Source: Rickettsiales bacterium
Lineage (GTDB): Bacteria; Pseudomonadota; Alphaproteobacteria; Rickettsiales; SXRF01
Assembly (NCBI GenBank): GCA_041396965.1
Contig: JAWKXN010000001.1
Location: 868,001 to 932,000 of the forward strand
Length of the DNA stretch: 64,000 nt
Reading direction: 5' to 3'
Shown here: piece by piece, positions 36,000 through 44,844 of the stretch
Position numbering within the stretch: position 1 is the stretch's first letter
How the letters are laid out: the number at the start of each line of letters is the position of its first letter
Notes under the pieces: model-generated
The model's database searches: none
Seen by the model: only the letters and a program-made list of their open reading frames with translations
Told to the model about the DNA's origin: nothing
Translations under genes and position numbers: made by a program

Positions 36000-36332
36000 A
36001 TGGCTTTTGTTGTAACCGATGCCTGTATTAAGTGTAAATATACTGACTGTGTTGAGGTGTGTCCGGTTGACTGCTTCTACGAGGGAGAGAACATGCTGGT
36101 CATTAATCCTGACGAGTGTATTGATTGTGGTGTTTGTGAACCTGAATGCCCAGCGGAGGCTATTTCTCCAGAATCTGACGAGCTACTTAATTGGCTGGAA
36201 ATAAATCGTGAATATTCAGTCAAATGGCCTAATATAACCGCGAAAAAGGATCCATTACCAGATGCTGATGCCTTAAAAAGTGAAACTGGTAAATATGAAA
36301 AATATTTTAGCAAAAATCCAGGTGATAATTAA
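36000..36332 (+). CDS. fdxA: 7Fe ferredoxin FdxA
   Basis: A 110-residue soluble ferredoxin. The N-terminus CIKCKYTDCVEVCP and then CIDCGVCEPECP supply ligands for one [3Fe-4S] and one [4Fe-4S] cluster. The long C-terminal extension with WLEINREYS and KW.NIT is typical of alphaproteobacterial FdxA. ATG 36000 has GGAG 6 bases upstream. It often precedes carD in alphaproteobacteria, as it does here. Confidence 0.95.
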   Translation: MAFVVTDACIKCKYTDCVEVCPVDCFYEGENMLVINPDECIDCGVCEPECPAEAISPESDELLNWLEINREYSVKWPNITAKKDPLPDADALKSETGKYEKYFSKNPGDN

Positions 36333-36479
36333 TTGCTTAATATATTGAATATTAGTAATTATTTTATATTTCCTAGTATTTTAGATAAATTAATAATAAA
36401 TACTTTATTCTTCCTTAATAATATGTTACAATAAACACCGTTTTAAGTTTTCTGTTACGATTTGTAGTAGTAATTAACC

Positions 36480-36493
36480 TATGGTATACCATA
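36480..36493. promoter_or_regulatory. 14-bp perfect palindrome upstream of carD
   Basis: TATGGTATACCATA is self-complementary over 14 bases, 95 bases before the carD start. Perfect palindromes of this length are rare by chance, so it may be an operator. No regulator is identified, and its place relative to the promoter is unknown. Confidence 0.4.
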
Positions 36494-36587
36494 TATTGTG
36501 TCTGATTAGTTGAGATTTGCCGCAGTTAGGGTTGTATTAGTTAAACTGGTCTTATCATGACCGCATAATTATTGGGAATAAATTTTT

Positions 36588-37313
36588 ATGGCTGAGAAGA
36601 ATTTGAAAAAGAAAGTTATAAGCATTAACAGCAAAAAAGATAAGAAAGTTAAACCAGTGGCAAAATCTAAAAAGTCTACGGTCATTACCAAAAAAAGTTC
36701 TGTTAAGAAAACTTCCGCTAAAGTAACTCCAATTACAGCGGCGGTTAAGAAAAGTACGTCTAAGGATAATTCAGCGAAGAATCTTTATAAAATTGGTAAC
36801 CACGTGGTCTATCCTACTCATGGTGTCGGTAAAATTATGGCGGAAGAAACCCAGCAAATAGCAGGTACGGAGCTTCGTCTTTTAGTTATCTCATTTGAAA
36901 AAGATAAAATGACCCTGAGAGTTCCTATGGCAAGGGCTGCGTCCGCTGGTCTTCGTCCGGTAAGTAGCGCTGAGGAAATTAAGAAGGTTATTGTTACTCT
37001 GAAAAGTAAAGCACGTACAAGTCGTGGTATGTGGTCACGCAGGGCACAGGAATATGAGACAAAGATTAATTCTGGAAATCTTAACCTAATAGCTGAAGTC
37101 GTAAGAGATCTTCATCAAAATGTTGACCAGTCAGAGCGTTCTTACAGCGAGCGTATGATCTATGAATCAGCTCTTTCTCGTCTTGTTGGTGAAATTGCCG
37201 CTTGTGATGGTGTTGATTATAAAGAGGCTAATGACAAAATTATGAAGCTTCTTCGCTCTAAAGCTTCTTCTAATAAAGCTGTCTCTCCTGAGGAAGTTAA
37301 AGAAGCGGCTTAA
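36588..37313 (+). CDS. carD: CarD/CdnL-family transcription regulator
   Basis: A 241-residue RNA-polymerase-binding protein that stabilises open promoter complexes. Residues 1-60 form a Lys/Ser/Thr-rich basic extension. The domain begins at about residue 65 with IGNHVVYPTHGVGKI, continues to KMTLRVPMARA, and carries the helical DNA-interacting region RGMWSRRAQEYETKINSG. The basic N-terminal extension is longer than in the model CdnL and could add DNA affinity. Confidence 0.93.
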   Translation: MAEKNLKKKVISINSKKDKKVKPVAKSKKSTVITKKSSVKKTSAKVTPITAAVKKSTSKDNSAKNLYKIGNHVVYPTHGVGKIMAEETQQIAGTELRLLVISFEKDKMTLRVPMARAASAGLRPVSSAEEIKKVIVTLKSKARTSRGMWSRRAQEYETKINSGNLNLIAEVVRDLHQNVDQSERSYSERMIYESALSRLVGEIAACDGVDYKEANDKIMKLLRSKASSNKAVSPEEVKEAA

Positions 37314-37421
37314 TATAGTAATTGTTTATTAAGTTATAATAATTATAAATAACTCTGCATAGCTATTATCTTCCAGTTATTTGTGAAGCTGTTTTGCTGC
37401 GCTATAAACTATAGATAGACT

Positions 37422-37575
37422 ATACCTATTTTGGATAATTTTTATCCAAAATAGGTATGAAATAGATAGTAGGGACTAGGAAATTAAGGAATAAGAAGTA
37501 CGACCAGTAGGTCGTGCGAGCCATCAGCCAGCGAAGCTGTATCCTATGTGAAAATCGGTAGATTTTCACGGGGAT
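37422..37575 (+). repeat. long dispersed structured repeat, copy B
   Basis: Lies in the 303-base gap 37314-37616 before aroC. Parts: a perfect 15-bp hairpin (37422-37436 / 37444-37458) with loop AATTTTT; a CTAG-rich tract (TAGGGACTAGG, 37470-37480); AAGAAGTACGACC; a hairpin ACGACC-AGTA-GGTCGT (37500-37515); GAGCCATCAGC; a small CAGC-GAA-GCTG stem; then GTGAAAATC-GGTA-GATTTTCAC (37548-37569) with outer pairs ATCC/GGAT. Order and spacing follow copy A at 20875, and paired bases change together. No coding frame is evident. The first 108 bases of the gap show nothing else. Confidence 0.75.
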
Positions 37576-37616
37576 GAGGAAAATTAATATAATTACAACA
37601 TACAGGCATCTTAAAA

Positions 37617-38696
37617 ATGACATTTAACACATTTGGGCATTTGTTTCGTTTTACAAGTTGGGGGGAAAGTCACGGCAAGGCGATAGGCTGTGTCGTGGAT
37701 GGTGTTCCTTCTTTAATTGATTTATGTGAGACTGATATACAGCATTATCTTGATAAGCGTAAGCCTGCTCAGTCGCGTTATACTACGCAGCGTAAAGAAA
37801 GTGATGCAGTCCAGATATTATCTGGTGTGTTTGAGGGAAAAACAACGGGTACACCAATATCTTTATTAATTGAAAATGAAGACCAAAAATCAAAAGATTA
37901 TTCAGAAATAAAGGATAAATTTCGCCCTGGACACTCTGATTACACTTACTTAAAAAAATATGGAATACGTGATTATAGAGGAGGAGGGCGTTCTTCCGCT
38001 AGAGAAACCGCGATGCGAGTTGCTGCCGGTGCTATCGCCAGAAAAATACTTGGAAATGATATATCCATCAAAGCGTATATGGTGCAGATGGGAGATGATA
38101 AAATAGATAGTCAGTTAACTAACTATAAAGAAATAGATAATAATCCATTCTGGTGTCCAGATGCTCAAGCCGCATCTCGCTGGGCTGATAGGTTGGATGA
38201 TATTAGAAAAAATGGCTCTTCAGTTGGCGCTGTTATAGAGGTGATTGCCGAAGGTGTTCCTGTCGGGCTTGGCGCGCCAGTATATAAAAAATTAGACGCT
38301 GATATAGCGGCGGCAATGATGAGCATAAACGCTGTAAAAGGTGTTGAGATCGGTGACGGCTTCGCTAGTAGCGCTTTAAGTGGAGAAGGTAACGCTGACT
38401 CTATGTATAATCAGGACGGCAATATAGTATTTTCCTCAAATCACGCTGGAGGGATATTAGGTGGTATTTCTAGTGGTCAGCCTATAGTGGTTCGCTTTGT
38501 GGTAAAGCCAACCAGCTCAATATTAAATGAGGTTGATACGGTTGATATTGATGGCAATAACACTACCATCCGTACCAAAGGTCGCCATGATCCATGTGTT
38601 GGAATACGCGCGGTTCCAGTAGCGGAGGCGATGCTTGCCTGTGTTCTCGCTGACCATTATCTTATGTATAGGAGTATGTATAAGAGCGGTTTATAA
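37617..38696 (+). CDS. aroC: chorismate synthase
   Basis: Last step of the shikimate pathway: turns EPSP into chorismate using reduced FMN. Seen: SWGESHGKAIGCVVDGVP at the start, YRGGGRSSARETAMRVAAGA, FSSNHAGGILGGISSGQP, and KGRHDPCVGIRAVPVAEAM. The length, 359, is normal. Presence implies aromatic amino-acid synthesis, unusual for strongly reduced intracellular bacteria. Confidence 0.96.
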   Translation: MTFNTFGHLFRFTSWGESHGKAIGCVVDGVPSLIDLCETDIQHYLDKRKPAQSRYTTQRKESDAVQILSGVFEGKTTGTPISLLIENEDQKSKDYSEIKDKFRPGHSDYTYLKKYGIRDYRGGGRSSARETAMRVAAGAIARKILGNDISIKAYMVQMGDDKIDSQLTNYKEIDNNPFWCPDAQAASRWADRLDDIRKNGSSVGAVIEVIAEGVPVGLGAPVYKKLDADIAAAMMSINAVKGVEIGDGFASSALSGEGNADSMYNQDGNIVFSSNHAGGILGGISSGQPIVVRFVVKPTSSILNEVDTVDIDGNNTTIRTKGRHDPCVGIRAVPVAEAMLACVLADHYLMYRSMYKSGL

Positions 38697-38756
38697 TAGG
38701 TTTATAACAAAATATGTAATTAAAATAATAAAAGCAACTAGAGGAGGAAACAACAA

Positions 38757-39322
38757 ATGACAGGTTTAATCATTATCGGTGTATTAGCGGCTATATTTTA
38801 TTTCTGGTATCTAGCATCATATCTAAGCGCAATCAGGCGAAAGAAGCTCTTTCTGGTATTGATGTACAATTAAAAAATCGCCTGAATATTATACCTAATA
38901 TATTAAAAATAGCTCAAAAATTCATGGATCATGAGAAAACTTTGCTAAATGAGATTACCGAGCTGCGCACGAAGGCTGAAAAAGATTATGATAAAAATAA
39001 TCATTCTGCCGTGAACGAGCGTTTGGCTATAGCCGAGCAGCTATCTGGGAAAATGGGTAAACTCATGGTCGCGGTTGAGGCTTATCCAGATCTAAAATCA
39101 GATCAAACTATGTTACAAGCCATGCAAGCTTATAATGAGGTAGAGGCGCAAATAGCCGCCGCTCGCCGTTTTTACAATTCCGCTGTTACCTCTCTTAATA
39201 ATTCTATCCAGATATTTCCTGGAAATATTATAGCTAATATGGCTGGCGTTAGTGAAATGCCTTTTTATGAAGCTGATGAGGCTGCTAAACAGCCAGTTAG
39301 TGTTGATGATTTTTTGAAGTAA
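38757..39322 (+). pseudogene. lemA-family gene broken by a frameshift
   Basis: An AGGAGG ribosome site precedes ATG 38757, and the first 25 residues form the LemA membrane helix. The start frame then runs out at 38871-38873. The LemA body (NQAKEALSGIDVQLKNRLNII and onward to residue end at 39322) is in the next frame, open across 38822. A -1 shift near 38821-38826 (CTAAGCGC; CTAAAGCGC would restore it) joins the two. LemA proteins are membrane-tethered helical proteins of unclear function, often beside DUF3137 genes, as here. A late restart at ATG 38924 would lack the anchor. Confidence 0.82.
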
Positions 39323-39336
39323 TGGAATAGTTAGAT

Positions 39337-40457
39337 ATGAGCTTAGGATTAAATATCTTAGAGAATATAATAGGGTCTAATAACGCTATCCATAGCCATA
39401 GTCCAACATTTAATATGAAGGATTTTTTTGACTATAAGAATTTTCGTGATCTTTTATTAAGAAAAAATATTAATAAAATAAATACAAAATTTTCCTTTGT
39501 TGACCCAGAAAATGCGAAGAAGCCTTTTTCTCAACATTATGAACAATATATCCATCCTCATGTTATAGATTTTGAAAAACGAAGAGTGGTTACGTTAAAT
39601 AAATTTCGTAGCCGATCATTTATAGTCATTTTAGCGGCATTATTACTTATTGTTTGCCTCGGGGTGGTTTTATTGTTTTCTAGCTTTACTGATGATAGTA
39701 AGGAATTATCATCTAACGGAGTTTTTTTCTTATAGCGATTCTCGCTATATGGTGTTACGCACCGGTAGCAAAATATAAAAAATCGGTTAAAGGAAAAATT
39801 TTCCCTCACATATTCTCCTTTTTTGGTGATGATTATAGATATGACTATAATGGATTGCTTTCTATAGAGATACTTAAAGAATCAGGAATAATCCCCAATT
39901 ATGCGGAAGAACATACCGAAGATTATGTTAAGGGAAGTTATAAAGGGGTTAGCCTTGAGATTAGTGAGGCTATATTAAAAAACGTCAGAAAAAGTCATAA
40001 TAGCTCTCATATTGTATTCAGAGGAATATATGTCTTGCTATCAATGAACAAGAATTTCTCTGGTAAAACTGTAGTGAAGCATGATTACGGAGCGGTTGGT
40101 AATTGGTTGATAAATAAAACTGCTGATATGGATAGGGTGCGTCTTGAAGATCCGGTATTTGAAAAGAAATTTGAGGTGTATTCAACCGATCAAGTAGAAG
40201 CGCGCTATCTGCTTACTACCAGCTTTATGGAAAGATTGCTGGAATTATCCCAAGCGATGAACAGTAAGAATATACAATGTAGTTTTTATAGTAATAAATT
40301 ACTGCTTTCTATACCAACTAGCAAAAATTATTTTGAGACATCCTCAATATACGAGCCAGCGACTTTTGTTGACGATATAAATGATATATTGCGAGAAATG
40401 AATATCTTATTTAAGATTATAGATATATTAAAGCTGGATCAAAGAACTGGACTTTAG
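39337..40457 (+). pseudogene. DUF3137 membrane protein gene broken in a T-run
   Basis: The first frame (39337-39735) gives a cytoplasmic N-terminus and one membrane helix (about residues 93-117). It ends just after a run of seven T (39722-39728). With eight T the frame would continue as VFFLIAILAIWCYAPVAKYKK, a second helix, and into the DUF3137 domain (DDYRYDYNGLLSIEILKESG) that runs to 40457. So one gene of about 370 codons is split by one missing base. It is the usual partner of the lemA gene just upstream, which is also broken. Confidence 0.82.
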
Positions 40458-40540
40458 ACTATATTTTCTAAAATAGTTTTTGCTTATGAAGTTCTTATCT
40501 AATATATAGATTAGATACAAATTAGATATAAATACTGTTC

Positions 40541-40717
40541 ATGGAAAATCTGTTAAAAGCGTTAGAAATGGGAGAGTATGGAGGTTATATTTGGTCTTCC
40601 TACTTGGTTGCGGCTGTAATTATATTATTTATATTTGTTGTTACCCTGCGTTCTTTGCGTAAATCACAAAAAACTCTTGATGATTTACAAAATAATGAAG
40701 CTAAGAAAAACTTTTAA
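40541..40717 (+). CDS. ccmD: heme exporter protein CcmD
   Basis: A 58-residue single-span protein: EYGGYIWSSYLVAAVIILFIFVV followed by a basic RSLRKSQKTL segment. This is the CcmD pattern; CcmD helps release holo-CcmE from the CcmABC complex. It precedes ccmE by 12 bases. Confidence 0.88.
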   Translation: MENLLKALEMGEYGGYIWSSYLVAAVIILFIFVVTLRSLRKSQKTLDDLQNNEAKKNF

Positions 40718-40729
40718 TAATGTAGGGTC

Positions 40730-41191
40730 ATGAAACCAAAGCATCAGCGTTTATTATTTATAAGTTTTAGCCTGACATTTCTTTGTGCTGGTGTATTGCT
40801 GGTGATGAATGCTTTTCAGGATAATCTGGTGTTTTTCTATAGTCCTTCCGATATTAGGGAAAAATCATCTATCATCTCAACTGATAAAACTATCCGTGTT
40901 GGTGGAATAGTAAAAGTTGGAAGCTTAGAAAAAATTGATGATAGAGTTACATTTATCATAACTGATGGTAAAGAAGATGTATCCGTAACCTATAAAGGCG
41001 TACTACCTAATTTATTTCGTGAGGGGCAGGGATGTATAGCTGAGGGAAAAATGCTTGATACAGAAAATGGTGAACAGACAATAGATAAAATGTTTGTCGC
41101 CAGTAGAATTCTTGCCAAACATGATGAACAGTATATGCCAAAAGAGGTGGTTGACGCTCTTAAAAAATCTGGTCAGTGGAAAGGTGAGTAA
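40730..41191 (+). CDS. ccmE: cytochrome c maturation protein CcmE (heme chaperone)
   Basis: A 153-residue periplasmic heme chaperone with an N-terminal anchor (residues 8-26) and an OB fold containing IRVGGIVKVGSL and VTYKGVLPNLFREGQGCIAEG. The covalent heme His is H131 and the axial Tyr is Y135, in AKHDEQYMP. Length and motifs are normal. Confidence 0.95.
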   Translation: MKPKHQRLLFISFSLTFLCAGVLLVMNAFQDNLVFFYSPSDIREKSSIISTDKTIRVGGIVKVGSLEKIDDRVTFIITDGKEDVSVTYKGVLPNLFREGQGCIAEGKMLDTENGEQTIDKMFVASRILAKHDEQYMPKEVVDALKKSGQWKGE

Positions 41192-41196
41192 CAGAA

Positions 41197-43080
41197 GTGC
41201 TAGCTGAACTGGGAGTTATTTGTCTGGTAATGGCGCTTATATTTTCACTTTTACAAAGCTTGTATTTGCTTCCGTCTAAAATCTTAAAGGAAACAACCGC
41301 GACTGTTATGCCTATATCTGGTTGGCTACAGGCGTTATTTATATCATCCTCTCTTTTTATTTTGATTATACTGCGACTTAATTCTGATTTTAGTGTGCTT
41401 AACGTTGTTGAGCATTCCAACCTGTCACTACCTATTTTATATAAGATAGTCGGTACTTGGGGAAATCACGAGGGGTCAATGTTGCTTTGGGTCTTTGTAC
41501 TTGCTATGTTTGGAGCATTATTAATTAATGAGCGGACAGAGCTGAAATTATACGCTTCTAGTATTCAGTCACTTTTATGTGCTGGATTCCTTATTTTTAT
41601 TTTATATACATCCAATCCGTTCGCGCGAGTTTTTCCGCCAACAGCCGATGGTCGGGATCTAAATCCTTTATTGCAGGATATAGGTCTTGCTATGCATCCA
41701 CCGCTCTTATACGTCGGCTATGTTGGCTTTTCCGTAGTGTTTTCTCTTGCCGCTGCCGCTCTTATTGTCGGCATGGCTGGTAGAAAATGGGCGGAGATAG
41801 CACACATATGGATAATGGTGTCATGGTCGTTCTTGACTGCTGGCATTGGGCTTGGTGGCTGGTGGGCATACCGTGAACTTGGTTGGGGTGGTTGGTGGTT
41901 CTGGGATCCGGTAGAAAATGCCTCTCTCCTGCCATGGCTCGCTGGGACAGCTCTTTTCCATTCTAACATAGTTCTTAAAAAACGTGATATGCTAGGCAGT
42001 TGGGTAATAATATTATCTATTATAACTTTTGCTTTGAGCTTACTTGGTACTTTCTTAGTGCGTTCTGGTGCTATAACTTCCGTACATAGCTTCGCTAGCG
42101 ATCCGCAAAGGGGGATTTTTATCCTAATATATATGTTCGCGGCAGTGTTTGGCGCGCTGCTTTTATATAGTATTCGTGGTAATAAAATAGCAAGTTCTGG
42201 TGTGATGAATCCGCTGTCACGAGAAGGAATGATACTGATAAATAATTTATTTATATTATCAGCTTGCGCTACTGTATTATTCGGTACTTTATACCCTATG
42301 TTCGCGGAAGTTGTGGGTGCGAGCAAAGTAAGTGTCGGCGCGCCATTTTTTAATATTACTTTCATTCCGATTATGGGAATTTCCTTATTATTCGCGGCCA
42401 TTACGCCATTCTTTGCGTGGAAAAAAGCGAACTTAAAACAAGTTGTTTATTCCATGCGCCCAGCGACTGTGAGTGTGTTGATAGCCACTATAATTATTTT
42501 ATTATTATTTTATCCCCTTTCTATAGTAGCTGTTTGTGGATTCGCTCTTACTTCTTGGCTGGTTGTAGGAAGTATTAGTTGGTTAGCTAAATCACAGGGC
42601 AGGAAAGGCAGATACTCTGTATTTACTGGTCACGTAGGAGCTGCTTTTATTCTTTTTGGCATTACTTCTGGAATGGTATGGAAAGAAGAGGGAGAGTATA
42701 TGGCAAAAACAGGAGATGTCATGAAAATATTTGGATATGATATTTCTTATGTGAGTGATAAAAATATAGAAGGAAGTAACTATTCCGCGAAAAGACTTAA
42801 ATTAATATTGAAAGAAGCCGCAAATAATAAAGAAGTGGTTTCACTCAATCCTGAATATCGTATATATAAAACCAGAGGTAGCGGCACTAGCGAGGTTGAT
42901 ATCTATTATAGCATTCTGGGTGATTTATACGTAGCCGCCGGAGAAAGCGCGCAAGATGGTAGAACCGCTATTAGAATATATTATCAACCAATGATATATT
43001 GCGTATGGCTCGGATTTATCATGATGGCTGTTTCTGGTATATTTTCTATATACTCAATAAAGTTTGGCAAACGCTATTAA
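41197..43080 (+). CDS. ccmF: cytochrome c heme lyase subunit CcmF
   Basis: A 627-residue protein with about 14 membrane helices. The heme-handling WGGWWFWDPVENASLLPWLAGTALFHS motif and the early TWGNHEGSMLLWV motif are present. With CcmH it attaches heme to apocytochromes such as CcoP. GTG 41197 is the start, with AAGGTGAG 8 bases upstream. Confidence 0.96.
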   Translation: MLAELGVICLVMALIFSLLQSLYLLPSKILKETTATVMPISGWLQALFISSSLFILIILRLNSDFSVLNVVEHSNLSLPILYKIVGTWGNHEGSMLLWVFVLAMFGALLINERTELKLYASSIQSLLCAGFLIFILYTSNPFARVFPPTADGRDLNPLLQDIGLAMHPPLLYVGYVGFSVVFSLAAAALIVGMAGRKWAEIAHIWIMVSWSFLTAGIGLGGWWAYRELGWGGWWFWDPVENASLLPWLAGTALFHSNIVLKKRDMLGSWVIILSIITFALSLLGTFLVRSGAITSVHSFASDPQRGIFILIYMFAAVFGALLLYSIRGNKIASSGVMNPLSREGMILINNLFILSACATVLFGTLYPMFAEVVGASKVSVGAPFFNITFIPIMGISLLFAAITPFFAWKKANLKQVVYSMRPATVSVLIATIIILLLFYPLSIVAVCGFALTSWLVVGSISWLAKSQGRKGRYSVFTGHVGAAFILFGITSGMVWKEEGEYMAKTGDVMKIFGYDISYVSDKNIEGSNYSAKRLKLILKEAANNKEVVSLNPEYRIYKTRGSGTSEVDIYYSILGDLYVAAGESAQDGRTAIRIYYQPMIYCVWLGFIMMAVSGIFSIYSIKFGKRY

Positions 43081-43186
43081 CATAAAGATATGTCTCATAT
43101 ATAATAGAAATCTTTTATTGATTAATTAGTTATTTATAAATATGAATTAGCATAAAACATATTATAAGCCATGATGGAAATTATAG

Positions 43187-43795
43187 ATGATATATTATAA
43201 AGCGCCACTTAGTTGGCCGGAATCAATACCAGTTACTAAACCAGTGAATCAGAGTAGCGATAGTGATTTTTCTACTGATTTAACTGTTAGTGAGACGATT
43301 GAATTTCTTAATGAGGAAATAGAAAAATCAGGTATCGCTCAAGTCGTTTTATATTGTGATGTTGAACAGCCTCATGTTGAGCGCTTGCGTAAAAAAGTTG
43401 GTAAACGTACCGGAGTATGTCTTCATGTAAAACATTATGAACGAGGATATATAATAACCTGCGATCGCTGGCAGAGGCTGGAACATAATATTTACGCTAT
43501 TCATTTGTTATTTAGGCAGTGGAATAACATGGTTAAATGGGGAGTAGGTAGTCTTTCTAAGTTAATGGCTGGTTTTGAGGCAGATCGTGCTCCTGAATCA
43601 ATATATAGTGATAATAATATAGCTATAGATGAATGTTTGAAAGAGTTTGGTCTTGGTGCTAACGCTACTTTGGAGGATGCGACTGCTATCTATCACAGAA
43701 GAGCTAAACAGTTAGCGGATGACAATGATAAATTGACTGCTCTTAATTTGCAAATGGATAGAATACGCGAGTATTTTGCCGGACTTAAACATTAA
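43187..43795 (+). CDS. unknown protein with degenerate J-like C-terminus
   Basis: A 202-residue soluble protein lying inside the ccm gene run. The middle (about 50-130) holds VVLYCDVEQPHVERLRKKVGK and a Trp-rich helix segment. The last 55 residues, from CLKEFGLGANATLEDATAIYHRRAKQL to the MDRIREYF helix, have the order of a DnaJ J domain. The HPD tripeptide that activates Hsp70 is absent (LADDND instead). It could be a non-catalytic chaperone adaptor. No established role in cytochrome c maturation is known to me. Confidence 0.65.
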   Translation: MIYYKAPLSWPESIPVTKPVNQSSDSDFSTDLTVSETIEFLNEEIEKSGIAQVVLYCDVEQPHVERLRKKVGKRTGVCLHVKHYERGYIITCDRWQRLEHNIYAIHLLFRQWNNMVKWGVGSLSKLMAGFEADRAPESIYSDNNIAIDECLKEFGLGANATLEDATAIYHRRAKQLADDNDKLTALNLQMDRIREYFAGLKH

Positions 43796-43815
43796 TTAAT
43801 TATATTTATCTAATT

Positions 43816-44346
43816 ATGCTGCGTACCGTTCCTTTATTAATAATGTTTGTTCTTACTATATTCTTAGCGCTAGGATTATTTAACAGCGAGGTAATAGATA
43901 GTATTAATAGAGCTAGTACTGGAAAAAAATTTGATAATTTTGAAATATCATCTCTAGCGTCAGATAAAAAATTTACTCCAAAGATATTTGAAAAAAATAG
44001 GAGAGTAACAGTAGTAAATGTGTTCGCTTCATGGTGTAAGCCATGTGCTTTAGAACATGATAATATAATGAAGCTAGCAAAGGAAGTTTATGTATATGGC
44101 ATCGCTTGGAAAGATCGTCCAGAAGATACCTTTAATTACCTAAAAAAAAATGGTAATCCTTTTCAGCTTATAGGAACTGATATTAATGGTAAAACGACTG
44201 TACCTATGTTTCTTACCGGAGTACCTGAAACATTCGTGCTTGATGGTAGCGGTAGAATAGTTCTTCATTATAAATCTGTGATAACAGATGAAGTGCTAAA
44301 CGATGTAATGTTGCCGCTAATTCGTAAATTACAAGATAAGAAATAG
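43816..44346 (+). CDS. ccmG: thiol:disulfide interchange protein CcmG/DsbE
   Basis: A 176-residue membrane-anchored thioredoxin. N-terminal helix (4-22), active site WCKPC (C74, C77) in VFASWCKPCALEHD, and the family TGVPETFVLDGSG loop. It keeps apocytochrome Cys reduced for heme ligation in the periplasm. Confidence 0.93.
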   Translation: MLRTVPLLIMFVLTIFLALGLFNSEVIDSINRASTGKKFDNFEISSLASDKKFTPKIFEKNRRVTVVNVFASWCKPCALEHDNIMKLAKEVYVYGIAWKDRPEDTFNYLKKNGNPFQLIGTDINGKTTVPMFLTGVPETFVLDGSGRIVLHYKSVITDEVLNDVMLPLIRKLQDKK

Positions 44347-44351
44347 ATAAG

Positions 44352-44777
44352 TTGTGTAGTATATTTAGATTATTAACTATATTTTTTGTATGCGTCTTAT
44401 GTTCACATGCCGCGCTATCTCTTACTATTGACAGTCCTCTAAAAGATGTTGAGAAAGAAAAACAGGCAAGAGAGATATTCAAGCAAATACGCTGTATGGT
44501 TTGTCAGGGGGAGACCATAGCGGATTCTAACGCTGATGTAGCGAAGGATATGAGAATATTTATCAGAAGTAAGATTGATTATGGCATGACAGAGGAACAA
44601 ATAAAGAAAGATTTAGCGGGAAGATACGGTGATGTTATTTTGATGAAACCACCATTTAATACACAAACATTTTTGTTATGGTTAGCTCCTGTCATTGCTT
44701 TACTGTTTGGTGGCGTTATGATTTACTTATATTTTCGTAATATGAAACTAACTAATGATAAACATAGTATTTTTTAA
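44352..44777 (+). CDS. ccmH: cytochrome c maturation protein CcmH
   Basis: A 141-residue protein with a signal peptide (residues 5-22), the redox pair C48 and C51 in IRCMVCQGET, and a C-terminal membrane helix (about 107-130). The start is a TTG at 44352, the only start codon that retains the signal peptide. Together with CcmG it reduces apocytochrome c. Confidence 0.92.
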   Translation: MCSIFRLLTIFFVCVLCSHAALSLTIDSPLKDVEKEKQAREIFKQIRCMVCQGETIADSNADVAKDMRIFIRSKIDYGMTEEQIKKDLAGRYGDVILMKPPFNTQTFLLWLAPVIALLFGGVMIYLYFRNMKLTNDKHSIF

Positions 44778-44844
44778 TTTTGTCATACTAGTTACAGTGA
44801 ATTCATAAAATACTATAATTTATTTACTTTTTTATCGTTCAGCT

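Noticed and set aside
41718..42401. 227-codon antisense frame within ccmF
   Set aside because: Long, but entirely opposite the conserved ccmF core including WGGWWFWDP; no ribosome site and an unnatural composition.
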